Assembly: GCA_963995505.1 (NCBI GenBank) | Contig: OZ023180.1 | Location: 3,410,501-3,474,500 of the forward strand | Source of the DNA: Hypericum androsaemum | Taxonomy: Eukaryota; Streptophyta; Magnoliopsida; Malpighiales; Hypericaceae | DNA length: 64,000 nt | Reading direction: 5' to 3' | Translations under genes and position numbers: made by a program | Notes under the pieces: generated by a model | What the model saw: only the letters and a program-made list of their open reading frames with translations | The model's database searches: none | Told to the model about the DNA's origin: nothing | Shown: positions 44,760 to 55,603 of the stretch, piece by piece | How the letters are laid out: the number at the start of each line of letters is the position of its first letter | How positions within the stretch are numbered: position 1 is the stretch's first letter

Positions 44760-45815
44760 AAACCCTACAATAATTTGTCTTAGTTTTAAATCAGGACAAA
44801 TTATTATCAATTTGGTATTTAGTAAAATAGATAACTTCGTCTATTTTGTTTCTAGCTTGAAATTTTTTTTTCTCTATTTCTTACTAATTTTTTCTGACTA
44901 TTACGCTCCTAGCTAGGACCTGAGAATACAATCCTTAAAGGTATAATAGTTAGAAAATATTTGGGACTTGAAGGTACAATTTTTAAATCTAAAATACGTG
45001 ATAATAATAATTCAAACAGTGTAGAGATCAGTTGTTAGCCCATTAATATATAGTTTAGTACCGGCGTCATGCAAAACCCAATTTCATTTAATAATTACCA
45101 AAATCCAAAGCCATCAGTCAATTTGACAGGGAATTAAAAGGAAAAAAAAAAGAGATTATCTATCAAAATCTGACTCATCCTAACTTGGCTCAAGCTACCT
45201 GGTATATTTGAACAAACAGAATATAATTTAAGATAAGAACAATGAACTATATAAGATATCCCATAAAATAATTTTTTTAGATACTCTACCATGATGATGA
45301 ATAGTTTTATTTCCTTGGAAATTGTGCAGTATTCAGATATCTATTGAACCAAAAAATTATGTTCGATTTTATATTATGATTCCCTCGAACTTAATTTTAA
45401 CACTGGCATTCCAACAAGTTCAACTCATCTTTTTCAAAGATAAAACAACCTACCAGGTTGGTCAGAATCCATGTTTTAAAAATGAACCGGATAATGACCC
45501 AATATTGTGCCCCTTTTTTTATTTACCCGATCCGACCAATCAAGTCATAAATTTTTAAATAAAAATATACATTATTAAATATTAAAATATCAAATTATTA
45601 TAAATATTATCTAAGTTTACTACATAATTATAATTTACAACCATTAAAATCATAATTTAATCCAGTTTAATAAAACTAAAAAATTTTGACTTTTTTTGTG
45701 TGCACCATTACCCAAGTTTTAGGAGAAAAAATGATCTGAAATTAGTCTGGATCTCATTTTTTTAAACCTTGCTTGCAATACTATCGAATATATTTTTTTA
45801 GGGTTATTATCAAAT
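44760..45815. other. AT-rich duplicated segment (matches 10620-11890)
   Basis: This is the direct-orientation copy of 10620-11890 with many small indels. There is no gene, and the partner has no gene either, so it is duplicated intergenic DNA. Confidence 0.7.
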
Positions 45816-45819
45816 ATAT

Positions 45820-46510
45820 TATTGGGCCCTGCTAGTGCTATATCTGATGGATCTAATTAAAATACGACCAAACTTGAAGAGAAAAAGAGAGAGACGTAAG
45901 AGACCCACTCCCAGTATATTCACATATTTGTGGTACCTAACCATGTAATTAAGTTGAATAATCAATGTTATAATCCTTTCCGGGCTTCATCTCGTCTAAT
46001 ATTAATTACGTTTTTTTAGTTAATCACAGGCATATAGATCCACATAAACGATATAATCTTCAACGAAATTCGGAATAACCAGAAACTTCTCCAACGTTCT
46101 GTCACAGATTTATGCGAAATGGTATCACTCCTTATAGTCCAACTCAAAATTATAAGATAATAAACACATAACTTTTATATATTTTAAATAAGTTTACCAC
46201 ACCTGCAAATAATATATATGAATATCGGAGAACCATGATTTGGTGTCGTGGCTTAGGTTTCTTGGCGGATGACGGCGATTGTAATATGCGATTGTGGCAA
46301 TGGGTGTGTTTTGGGTGGGTTTTAGTTGGGAAAACGGGTAGGGTGGCATTGCTGCAATTTGGTTGTAATCTACATCTTGCTTATCTGGTGCAAGCTTGAA
46401 CTGGCTGTATTTAAATATTGGGGTAATGCAGTATACCATTTACTTCTCAAAACAAATAGTAATCCCAATAATTTATAATTAATATTTCAATTTCAAAGTT
46501 TTGTTGAGTA
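45820..46510. other. Inverted match to 41640-41740, then unassigned
   Basis: 45820-45930 (GGGCCCTGCTAG…ATATCTGATGG, AGAGAAAAAGAGAGAGACGT) is the reverse complement of 41640-41740. 45931-46510 has no recognised content; a minus-strand frame of 81 residues at 46194-46439 lacks a recognisable domain. Confidence 0.55.
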
Positions 46511-47860
46511 TATATAAAGTAGTTTATTTAACCCAATTGACAGTCACCAAATTAATTAATTAGAATAAGATAATCAGCTAGCCCATCTACTCCAAACTTC
46601 TAGAAACCTACAAATCTTCCAGGTGGAATGATTACGAATTCACTTTTGCCTCATTTTCTTTACCCCTGGCAATGGAAGTCCAATGTGGGTGAACTAAATA
46701 ATTTTTATAATTTCGCTTATATCAACAATCGTGACTGACATCCATGTATATGTCGTTTGCATGTCACCATATTTCTTTAAAATTTATTCAATTAACCGGT
46801 TATATACTGTAAATTTAAATGATATATTAACATATTATGAACATTTGTTTGGCCGTACGCTCGTAGGATTTGGTTGATATTAATTTAAATAATTTTTAGT
46901 TCAAAAATTAACAGGGAGATCTCAATCATTGTCGGTTGATATTCGCTGACGAGGACGTGCACGCATGGTACTGCTCAACAAACGTTTCCAAGAAACAAAC
47001 GGACCTCTTGCATCTGTAAGCATTAAGAAAATTAATTTAATGCATTTCTATTTAAAGTGGGTGTAAGATCTCCTAAAATAGATGTAATATGATATGGTTA
47101 TAATCGCGTTTTGGTGGAACGATACTTTAACAATGTATATGATACCTATATTGAACATTGCGTCCACGTCATTCAGCAGGGTATTGGAAAAAAGATCTTC
47201 GCATTTATTGGGCCGCATTATAGGAAAATGTACTATAGAATTTGAAACGTCGAAGTCGAAGCAATTGATGGCCCTATTGGGTTCCAAATTAATGAACGTG
47301 TACGCTGAAACTGGATGCATGGATCGTGATCGACTTAATGAATTCTCTTCTAGCGGGAAAGGATCAGAACAATGGTCTCATGAGAAAATGACAATTCACA
47401 TGGACCGTTCTTATGTGTGTTTTTTTAATGTCTCATATTCGGAATAGAGTAAAATCGCATATTAAACTACTGATAATTCTCTCCTTGCCACTTTCATATT
47501 GGTTCTATTTGTGTATTAATCGTAGGCAATTGCCAATAATACCCCAATTAAACCATGTGTATATCCCAAATTAATATTAAATCCGCTTGATAATGTGGAA
47601 TTGTTTTCCAATTTCCCTCGACCGGAACTGTACCAAACCGTCGTTTTCAAAGAGACCGGCGACAGATTTTGGAATGGCGTTTTGCTGGTTGCCAACTTGC
47701 TATCTTTTTATTTAACAATTACGTCGCAGTAATGATGTTAGTTTGTTGTCTAGAATAATGCAAGTTTCTATCGCAGAAGATTAACGTTTTTGAGGTCGGG
47801 AATGGTCCTGGAATTTTTTAGATCGGCAATCTTTCGAGAATGCTAGGGTCGTCCAGCTAA
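46510..47860. other. Right arm of the second inverted duplication
   Basis: 46510-46760 pairs with 38640-38890, 46900-47020 with 37694-37800, and 47035-47850 with 32300-32966, all in reverse complement and in mirrored order. The plus-strand frame at 47094-47447 has no counterpart in the other arm. 47860-48125 is unassigned. Confidence 0.72.
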
Positions 47861-48129
47861 CCTTTTTCTAACTCTGCTATTCTTGATGTGGGCCCTATTT
47901 TCAGGTGAAACAATCGATAATTATTTACATCATTCCTTAACACTTGATTATTAGGTGAGCTAACTTTGTTTGATGGGTCAGGTGATTGTATAGTTGTTAA
48001 TTATATATGTCTTGGATCAGTATCGACAGGGTTCACTAATAAAGAGAAAAGGAAACGTAACACTTCATGAGATTGGATTTCAGATTTAGTAGAGACTACA
48101 TAAAAAATGCTATATAGAAGGGACTAAAT

Positions 48130-48290
48130 TTGGGCCTTCAAATTTGATTGTCTTTAAATCTGATGGTCAATAACCTACATGTGATAATGGTTTGCATGTG
48201 AAGTGATATTGGTTTGCATGATACTGGTTTGTATGTGAAGTGATATTGGTTTGTATGTGTAATGATATTAGTTTGCGTTAGTCCCCTCCG
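48130..48290. repeat. TATTGGTTTGCATG repeat element
   Basis: Four to five copies of GTGAAGTGATATTGGTTTGCATG, with the flank AAATCTGATGGTCAATAACC, which is the reverse complement of the flank at 23980-24020. Confidence 0.65.
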
Positions 48291-48445
48291 GCCCGACTGA
48301 ATATGATTCATTTCTAGCATGTTTTGTCCTTTTTCATACACACCCTCGGATATTTTTAAGATGTCATCTATTCTAAAATTATTCGAGGTCAATGTCGCTT
48401 AACTTTGAAGTTCTTTCATAATGTTTGTGAATATTTCAATTGACT
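48290..48445 (-). mobile_element. Degenerate Cassandra LTR fragment
   Basis: TCATTTCTAGCATGTTTTGTCCT…CATACACACC…AGATGTCATCTA…CGCTTAACTTTGAAGTTCTTTCATAATGT follows, with many changes, the Cassandra LTR order at 52260-52390 (TTCCAGCATATTTTATCCTC, CACACGCATCCC, the 5S-like box, TTTAACCTTGGAGTTCTCTC). About 150 bp remain and no second LTR is seen. Confidence 0.5.
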
Positions 48446-49262
48446 CGCCTAATACGGACTCGCAAACTACTCTTCCAATCGTTACAGAGCCTATGTCTCT
48501 GATTCTGAGCGCTAGCTCGCCTCTTTCAGATTCTCTGAGTTCGCAGGGTGCAAGTTCAGTTTCGAGCAAGAAAAATGCGTGCAAGAAGAGTTTTAAATCG
48601 ATTTCGAGTTTGTCATTGCATTTGTCAAATTCGAATTTGGCAAAAATTGAAGCTAGGAAGGCTGTCTATGTCGATGCGGGTGGAGTTTTACCTAGCCGAT
48701 CTTCGAGTTCTAAGAGCTCTAAGCACAAGGGTCTTAGCCGGGATTCCTGTCACTGTCTATTTTGGGCGGCGCCTCGGCGTTACCTGCTACGGATCCCATG
48801 CCTATCCCGGGTCAAGGGGGCAATGAGGTCGTTACTTTTTCTGACAACGATGATCTTCCAAACTCGTTGAAGTTCATGGGCTTATTGACCAAGAAGATGA
48901 AGAACAATTGGGCAGACAAGGTCGATTTGCAGTCAGACTTGGAGAATTTTGACCTATCGCCTGCCAAGAACACTCGCTTTCAAGAGAGGAAGAGGGCTGG
49001 GACTACCTACACTGGTGAGGATCTACATTGGTCAGAGTATGAGGTAGATTTTTGATGCACCCTGGCTTATTTGTATCACCCTTGATTACCCGACTTGTGG
49101 GTTTGCTTAGGTGTGTCACTATATATGGCAGCGGGTTACCACTCTGGTTACCCGTTTAGGCCTTGGCTTTGCTTTTAGTCTTTTCTTTTCCTTTTTCTCC
49201 CCTTTCTCATCCCCATTATGTAATTTTCTTTTCTTATTAATAAAGGTTCGAGTTAAAAAAAA
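48446..49262 (+). mobile_element. Poly(A)-tailed retroposon, unidentified coding remnant
   Basis: Ends with CTTATTAATAAAGGTTCGAGTT and an A-run at 49254-49262, like plant LINE 3' ends. The body has a Ser-rich frame (SLSLHLSNSNLAKIEARKAV; SRSSSSKSSKHKGLSR), a frameshift near 48740, then SLKFMGLLTKKMKNNWADKV and TGEDLHWSEYEVDF with a stop at 49053-49055. It may be a retrocopied host gene or LINE ORF1; no domain was recognised. Start and target duplication are not defined. Confidence 0.5.
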
Positions 49263-49339
49263 AGTCACTTATTGATTAAAATTATGTTTAATTGTGTCTA
49301 TAATCTGTTTTCTGTGTATTATATATTACATCTTGTGAC

Positions 49340-49720
49340 TCAAAATAAGTGTGAGCCCTTAATCTACGCATTACCAAAACTATATATTTCTGGTCAATTC
49401 TCCGTCAAAATTGTTCTTCGGACATAATTTTCCGAGAAGAACATGCGTTGAAATTTTCCAAGAATATTTCACTTAATAATTTGACTTTTCTGAGTTTCCG
49501 AAGGTTGCCAACTCATCGAATCCGCCCACGCGCACATTTGCGTCCCTTCATAAATCATAATCCTCGACTTCTAAATTTTCTAATGTCATAATAGAGCCTA
49601 GAAAATTAGTTAACGTGTTAGCCAAACGACAGCCCCGTCATTTCTGACCTTTGTACAAATTAATATTATTCTCTCGAACCCCACCGAGAAAAATATTATT
49701 CCCTAGGGACTTACTTAAAT
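49340..49720 (+). other. Far-upstream flank of copy C
   Basis: 49340-49530 is repeated directly at 56045-56136 plus 58329-58448 (GTGAGCCCTTAATCTACGC, CTCCGTCAAAATTGTTCTT, AGAAGAACATGCGTT, CACTTAATAATTTGACTTTT). 49480-49720 also matches 23330-23720 inverted. No gene is seen. 49721-50140 is AT-rich and unassigned. Confidence 0.7.
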
Positions 49721-50159
49721 GCGTCATGTCATGCATCATGAGCCGAGTAGCTTTCCGATAATTTTCACGTACCAAATAATAATAATGTTTAGATCATTTT
49801 ACAGTGATTTTTACGTACTAAATAATAGTTTGATCATCGATGTTTTAATAAAATTTAGACAAGTAAAAAATATTTTTTTTAAATCTATCATATTTGTTAG
49901 ATATTACAAATACTCGTTGATGAAATATTGTAAATTGTTATTATTTCTGTTAAAATTTCATATCCAACTCAAAATCTTAGGGTAATAGGTAGGTAAAGTT
50001 TTTATATTTATAAACAAATTTATCAATTTGATTTTGAACACACCCTAAAAAAAATTAATTTTGAATACAATCCCTTATATGAGACCGATCGAATAAAAAT
50101 TTACACTAATTTTAACTTACACAGCTATTATACTCGGTATTGTCGGATTTTCAACAAAT

Positions 50160-50400
50160 TTCTACGCCACAGTTTGATCTAGATCCCAAAACAGCGCTTA
50201 CAATTAATCCCCTAGATGATCCCCTCAATGAGCTAGTCCCGTGGGGCGGTTCCGAGGGAAAACATATCCTCTTTGGCAATCTCACGTCAATTATTCCACA
50301 CTTAACCATTGGCACCTCTGGAAGCTTATCTTTTGACACATTCACTCTCATCTCTTACAATATTAATATAATTGATTATTCTATGCTTCCGGGAAACTAA
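50160..50400 (+). promoter_or_regulatory. Conserved upstream block of J20-like copy C
   Basis: Shared with copies A, B and E as described for 22900-23230. The most conserved parts are TTTGATCTAGATCCCAAAA, the ATGAGCTAGTCCCGTGGG region, TCTCACGTCAATTATTCCAC and the GATTATTCTATGCTTCCGGG motif about 60 bp upstream of the TATA box. Conservation in gene-less copies A and E means that it marks homology as well as possible function. Confidence 0.65.
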
Positions 50401-50433
50401 CGCAACACAAAAAATAATCAACAACCAACTCGC

Positions 50434-50442
50434 CTATATAAA
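50434..50442 (+). promoter_or_regulatory. TATA box of J20-like copy C
   Basis: CTATATAAA lies 79 bp upstream of the ATG at 50513, in the same context as the TATA box of copy B. Confidence 0.78.
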
Positions 50443-50512
50443 GACAGATCCCATAAGGTTGCAACATCTAAAAATTCATATCCCACTCGTCTGAATACCG
50501 AAAAATCGAATC

Positions 50513-51106
50513 ATGAGCAACTTTGTCGCGACATCCCCAGGAACCAGCTTCCAACCCAGTCTCAAAGCTCCATTATTCTCATTGCCAAGTACGAATCCCA
50601 CTCCTTCCCAAGTTTCTTTCCTTAGTTCCCATCAGCCTAACTTGAAACTTAGAGCCAAGCCCATAAAAGCCACGAGCGCAAGGAGCACTAGCTCCCCGTA
50701 CATGAGCTCGGAGGCTAATTTCTACGAGCTTCTAGGGGTACCAGAGACCGGAACCATGCCGGAGATCAAGCAAGCTTACAAGAAACTAGCCCGGAAGTAC
50801 CATCCCGACGTGTCGCCGCGGGACCGGTTGGAGGAGAACACCAGGAGGTTCATCCAAGTAAAGGAGGCTTACCAGACTCTTTCCGACCCGAGAAGAAGGG
50901 CTCTGTACGATAGAGATGTCGCCGCCGGCTTGCATCTGGCCTTCTCCGCCAGGAACCAGTTCCAACACAACGAGCAGAGATCGGCGTGGGAGAGGGCTTG
51001 GAGGTCGCAGCTGATGGAGTTGCAGAGGAGGAGCCTAAACAGAGAGAACGTGGTCACTTGGGGAACCCTAAACCGGTCGCGGAAAGAGACGCCGATTCCC
51101 TTGTAA
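50513..51106 (+). CDS. Chloroplast-type J-domain protein, DnaJ20/J20-like (copy C)
   Basis: An intact intronless frame of 197 residues starts at ATG 50513 (MSNFVATSPG), with stop TAA at 51104-51106. A Ser/Thr/Pro-rich leader of about 60 residues resembles a plastid transit peptide. The J domain (about 68-134) has NFYELLGVPETGTMPEIKQA, YKKLARKYHPDVS with HPD at 97-99, and RRRALYDRDV. The C-terminal tail (AWERAWRSQLMELQRRSLNR, VTWGTLNRSRKETPIPL) is shared with copy B. By family the product is a soluble chloroplast Hsp70 co-chaperone of J20/DJC26 type that stimulates the Hsp70 ATPase through HPD. It carries no zinc-finger or substrate-binding DnaJ domains. Confidence 0.94.
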   Translation: MSNFVATSPGTSFQPSLKAPLFSLPSTNPTPSQVSFLSSHQPNLKLRAKPIKATSARSTSSPYMSSEANFYELLGVPETGTMPEIKQAYKKLARKYHPDVSPRDRLEENTRRFIQVKEAYQTLSDPRRRALYDRDVAAGLHLAFSARNQFQHNEQRSAWERAWRSQLMELQRRSLNRENVVTWGTLNRSRKETPIPL

Positions 51107-51556
51107 TTTAATCATTTTCGCGTTGGTTAGTGTAGACCAAAACTTAGGATTGACGAGTATAAGTTAGGTAGTTGTTCGGATATCATGTGTTTATTGTAAC
51201 TATTTCTTCTGATTATATACAAATATATATTTTATTTTTTATAAGTATATACAAATATGTGTTGATCCTTGCTTCTTTGAAGTAATTTTTCTAATTAATG
51301 AATAAACGGTAATGCCGACTTAAAAACTACTGAGACAACTATGTAAAATCGAACAGAACACTTTTTTTTGGGTTTTTGGAGCGGTACACCGTACAGGCAC
51401 ACCGATATATAATTTATTTCGAAATATTGAGACCGGCATCCGATTGTGCTGTTTGGTTCGTTAAACTAATTATGAGTAGCTAGCTCTAAAAGACTATAAC
51501 CGGAACAACTTCAGTTAGGAACTAGTAAAACCAAGAGTTTAGAACAACGTTAGTTA
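51107..51556 (+). other. 3' flank of copy C
   Basis: 51240-51556 matches 1660-1965 directly and, in part, 16360-16460 inverted. It includes the untranslated 3' end of the gene; possible polyadenylation signals are not clear. The flank is cut by the LINE that begins at about 51557 and resumes at 53450. Confidence 0.75.
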
Positions 51557-53440
51557 AATTTTTATTTTTAGAAATGGAGGGAGAAACTTTGATATATAAA
51601 TACGAATAAAAGCAATGACATCCTAAATAAACATCATTTTTACACCAGAGCCTCGTAACCGAAGGTCCTTCTAACTTATCATTGTGATGGCTAGCTCTTT
51701 TATGGCACGGGATCTCCTCTTTCAAGATTGCGGCTACCAGCCTCAGTAAAATCTTTTTGCGGTAAAATCGAGTGGTAAGAACCCGTATTGACGTTGATAT
51801 TGCTATGTAAGATCTCGCGCCATCTGAATCACTAATCCTACGAGTACAACGAGGGAGGCTAATTTTTCTCGAGTCATCTAAGTACACATCAATACAATAA
51901 GCTGAAGGTACATCAAACACAACAAAGTCGAAAGAGATCTTCAAGGCGTACTTTAAGAGCACATCTGCCACCTGATTGCCCTCGCCCCAGGTATGCTGAA
52001 TGTCGATCTCTCAAGTCCTCGCAAACAGCTCCCTAGCTCTAGAGATCAGGACCACCAGGGGGTGGTATCGAGAAACATCACGACCTACACAAAGGATGGC
52101 CAAGGCCGAATCTACCTCCACTTGGACTCTTCGGAAGCCTCTCTCTCAGGTCAGCTCCAGATCGAGGATGACCGCCAATAGCTCTGCAGCCAACGATGTG
52201 CAGCTCCCAATACCATTTATAATGCCCTGTGATTTGACCAACTATCTCCATAGACCAACACAGGTCTTTTCTAGCGTATTTTATCCTCACTCACACGCAT
52301 CCCGAAAACTTCTCAGGAGGTCATCCATCCTGATCCTACTCCCCGGCCAAACACGTTTAACCTTAGAGTTTTCTCAGGATGTGTGCCAGAAAAAAAAGTA
52401 CACCTTGTTGATATGGATAGTACCAATCAAATCACTTAAGCATTTCAGACAGAACAGATCATTAACGGGGTATCACATTCACTCCTCCTTAAATACGCGA
52501 TGTCCTCGTCGCGCCAGACAATACACAGAACAGTCCCAGAACCATTTTTACTCTGATACCAAATGTAATGTCCCGTGATTCGACCGACTGTCTCCACAGA
52601 CCAATACAGGTCTTTTCCAGCATATTTTATCCTCACTCACACGCATCCCAAAAATTTTCCAAGAGCTCACCCATCCTGATCCTACTCCCTCGCCAAATGA
52701 GTTTAACCTTGGAGTTCTCTCAAGATGTGTGCCGAAAAAGAAGGTGCACCTTGTTGATATGGATAGTACCAATCAAATCACTTAAGCATTTCAGGCAGAA
52801 CAGATTATTAACGGGGTATCACACCATTGGTGAAGCAACAAATCCAAAATCGACTCAAGTCATTGATAATGCCTCTAGCGCCTTAAGGCACCGAGTTGCC
52901 CATCAAAGCTCCATCTATGATGAGCTTGAAAAAACTCTCCAGGGGTCGCTGCCAGAAGATAAAGATCTCGCATATGGGTAGTAGTGGAGTAATTCGGTAT
53001 GTCAGGACTCGAACAAACTCCCGTGCATGTGAGATGATGAGGGAGGGAGTGACCTGTGATAGTGCCTGGCCAAAATGCTGCATTGTTCCGCCAGTGCCAC
53101 AGCCACTAGCAAGCCGTCACAAATGTCATCACCCATGGTGGGCAGTCAGTGTAGATAACAGCGGACGAGATGTTGGCCCTGAGCCACCTACGGGGGTCTG
53201 TCTCCGTGTATAAGTCACGTGGAGGCTGTGGAAGAAAGGACTATCACAGCGTCCTAGAAAATCTGCAATCACGAGACATATGCATCAGTGGCTCAATATC
53301 AATACCGCACCTCGGACACGTACCATCTTCTGTAAAGTGCCTCATATACACTCCACATTCATCATCAACTTGCCATGACAAAATAATCATGTGAATAATC
53401 ATATCCTCTCAGAAATTCGCAGGGCCCATATCAACTAAGT
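51557..53440 (-). mobile_element. 5'-truncated L1-type LINE, minus strand
   Basis: Minus-strand order: a zinc-binding motif CPRCGIDIEPLMHMSRDC (about 53316-53263), then RNase H starting FKLIIDGALMGNSVP (about 52925), interrupted by Cassandra at 52218-52823, then GSCTSLAAELLAVILDLELT (52210-52150) and NQVADVLLKYALKISFDFVV FDVP (51990-51915). RNase H motif residues (ID, E, and the D of VAD) are present but frames are broken. The tail is the T/A-rich run at 51557-51575. It splits the copy C 3' flank, which copy A keeps uninterrupted at 1960-2040. Confidence 0.82.
52218..52823 (-). mobile_element. Cassandra TRIM retrotransposon (minus), complete
   Basis: Two 260-bp LTRs (52218-52477 and 52564-52823) flank an 86-bp interior. 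The perfect 5-bp direct repeat CCATT lies on both sides (52213-52217 and 52824-52828). On the minus strand each LTR carries a 5S rRNA-like stretch: GGTGCACCTTCTTTTTCGGC, then GTTAA-C box A-like sequence and GGATGGGTGA-CTC box C-like sequence. The interior has a primer site TGGTATCAGAG (plus strand 52551-52561) and a purine tract next to the 3' LTR. There is no coding capacity. These are the defining features of Cassandra. It inserted inside the RNase H region of the LINE at 51557-53440. Confidence 0.92.
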
Positions 53441-53449
53441 AAAAAAAAT

Positions 53450-53783
53450 AATTTCTCTTAGAAAATTTGAGTCCAAATTTTATAAAAATATCTTTAAGAA
53501 AATCATTCATAAAAATAGGAATGTTAGGTTTTGGATATCAAAAATAATAAAAAATGGTAACTCCCGGAACTTTGGTCATTCAACTCTGTATAAAATTTGA
53601 TTTAATCAAAAAGTGGTCGTATAAACAGCTCCGGAATTCGACCAATTTTGATCGCCATCCCAAAGGACCATTAAGTCAAGGTTCCCGTAGAGGAGGAGGC
53701 CACTGTCCTAATCTTTCGTGTTTAAGAAAAGAAAATAGTACTTTTTTCTAATTTATATGATCATATTTTGAATTAGCTGCATG
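53450..53783 (+). other. 3' flank of copy C, continued
   Basis: Matches 2050-2410 directly (TTTTGGATATCAAA, AAGTGGTCGTA, GGAATTCGACCAA, CGTGTTTAAGAAAA). It ends at the hAT-like insertion. Confidence 0.68.
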
Positions 53784-55595
53784 TAAGGGTGTGCATTCGG
53801 AATATCTAGATCTCAAATACCGAATACTGAATATTCAGAATACAGAATTTCAAAAAAACTTTATACCAATCTCGATCCCAAATTTAATTCGGTATCATAC
53901 CGAATACCTGTTAAAGAATTAGATTTTTAATCCATTGAGGAGGTTAGCCCAACATATAGGTGTATATTGGGATTGGGCCTAAGAGGTTAATTAGAATATG
54001 AATTCTAATTAAATATAGTCTCTTAGGAACTTTGAGCTAATGTAGGTCACATCAATTGGTTTCGGGGTGTACAAGATATCAATACGAAATCTGTTGAGAA
54101 AATTTCGTAATAATAAATGACACTTGCGAAAAATCAATTCTCGATGTGAATGAAAATTGGCTTCAAAGTTGTATGAGTTTTATCGGGCGTTATGAATTTC
54201 AGATTTATGACTCCCGTAATTGCTTATTTATTAACCGTAGTTAATAGGGAGCGTTAATAGTTATAACTGCTCATTTATTGACCATGGTTAATAGAAAATT
54301 GATGACCGCCTTTATTTCGGTATTAAATGGGGTCTCAAAAATTCACCTATAAAATGAGGCCTCCTCCTCCCATTTGACACACACCAAAAACTCACATAGA
54401 GTTTTACTCTCCTCTCTCCCCCTTAGCATAGGCATTCTCACTTGCATAGTGTTGGAGTTCAAAGGCTACCAAAGGTTCGAAAGGTGTTCAATAGTGCTTC
54501 CTATTGTTCACGTATTTTGGCGTTGTACTTTGGGAATTCACTTACCCACGGAAGCCTGAAGCTATAAGGCGGATAATAAGAGTTTAAGGACACATGGCTT
54601 GCTATGGCCTCGTCCAGGATTCAATCAGAAGTTCGTAATATTCAAGGAGGAGGACTCAATCTGAAAGCCCTCGAAGAAAATGGTATTTTACACTTTATTC
54701 AAAGTGTGGTTGTAAGCTATCCTTACTCTTCTCTATTATATTACTTGTGATTTATATATATTCATGCAAACCATAATTTACTAATAATATATCCATCAAT
54801 ACCAAATTAAATTCGGGATTGAGATTGGGATTTACCGAAAATACCAAAAATTTTAGCAAAAATTATAATTCAAGCATAATCTCATACTACTGCCTACTGC
54901 TTACTGCCGATAATCCTCAAAGAATTTTGAAGGGGCAATCAAACTCAAAACCAAGAGAGAAGAAGTTTAATCTATTCGATTTGCAAGCATAATCTCATAC
55001 TATTTGAAACAGAGCTTGGGAATTATTGGGCCAATCAAACAGATACTTAAAACATAATCTGATACTTTTAACTCAGAAAGCAATAAAGCAAGAAAGAATC
55101 ATCCTTTGAAGCAACAATGATCAAAACAAGAAATTTTCAAATTTGAATCCCTAATTTGTTTAGAATAACTGGGAGGGAATTGGCTGAGACTTGGAGAGAG
55201 GTCGAGAGGTGTGATGGCACGGCTGTGGCTGCGTCGGTGGTGGTGGCTGGCCGCCGATGGAACTTGGGAGAGAAGCCGAGTTCGAGAGTGGGTGGTGTTG
55301 TTTTTTGGTCGTCGGACAGAGAAGAAACGAAGTGAAGCTGTGAAGGTGAGGTAGTTAACTAGAATAGGTATTTTGTTTATATACTTGGTAAAATTTCATT
55401 TTCGTACTTCGATATTTTTGGTATTTTGGTATAATATTGATATATACTGAAATTATATCGAATACTAAAATTTACCGAATTTCTCAAAAAAGGCATACCG
55501 AATTATATTCCAAATATTAAATACCGATCCTGAAATCTCGAGTACCGAAAAAATATCAAAAATCCTAATTATCGAATACTGTTTGCACACTCCTA
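53784..55595. mobile_element. hAT-like non-autonomous element, copy 4, with solo LTR inside
   Basis: Termini TAAGGGTGTGCA (53784) and TGCACACTCCTA (55595) are inverted. Flanks GCTGCATG and GTTACATG agree at six of eight positions. Subterminal regions have ATACCGAATACTGAATATTC-type repeats on the left and their reverse complement on the right. An 890-bp solo LTR at 53909-54798 inserted into the left subterminal part. 54800-55380 holds a GC-rich tract with GGTGGTGGC repeats. Confidence 0.72.
53909..54798 (+). repeat. Solo LTR, 890 bp, with ATACC target duplication
   Basis: Begins TGTTAAAGAATTAG and ends ATATCCATCA. The perfect 5-bp repeat ATACC lies on both sides (53904-53908 and 54799-54803). 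A TATA box in CACCTATAAAATGAGG at about 54344-54359 fits an LTR promoter. No second LTR or internal domain is nearby, so it is a solo LTR. The superfamily is not determined. Confidence 0.8.
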
Positions 55596-55603
55596 GTTAC
55601 ATG

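Noticed and set aside
46194..46439. Minus-strand 81-residue frame as a possible gene
   Set aside because: No domain, no promoter or splice signals, and no counterpart in duplicated copies.
47094..47447. Plus-strand 117-residue frame as a possible gene
   Set aside because: The matching arm at 32300-32966 does not preserve it, so it is probably chance within duplicated intergenic DNA.
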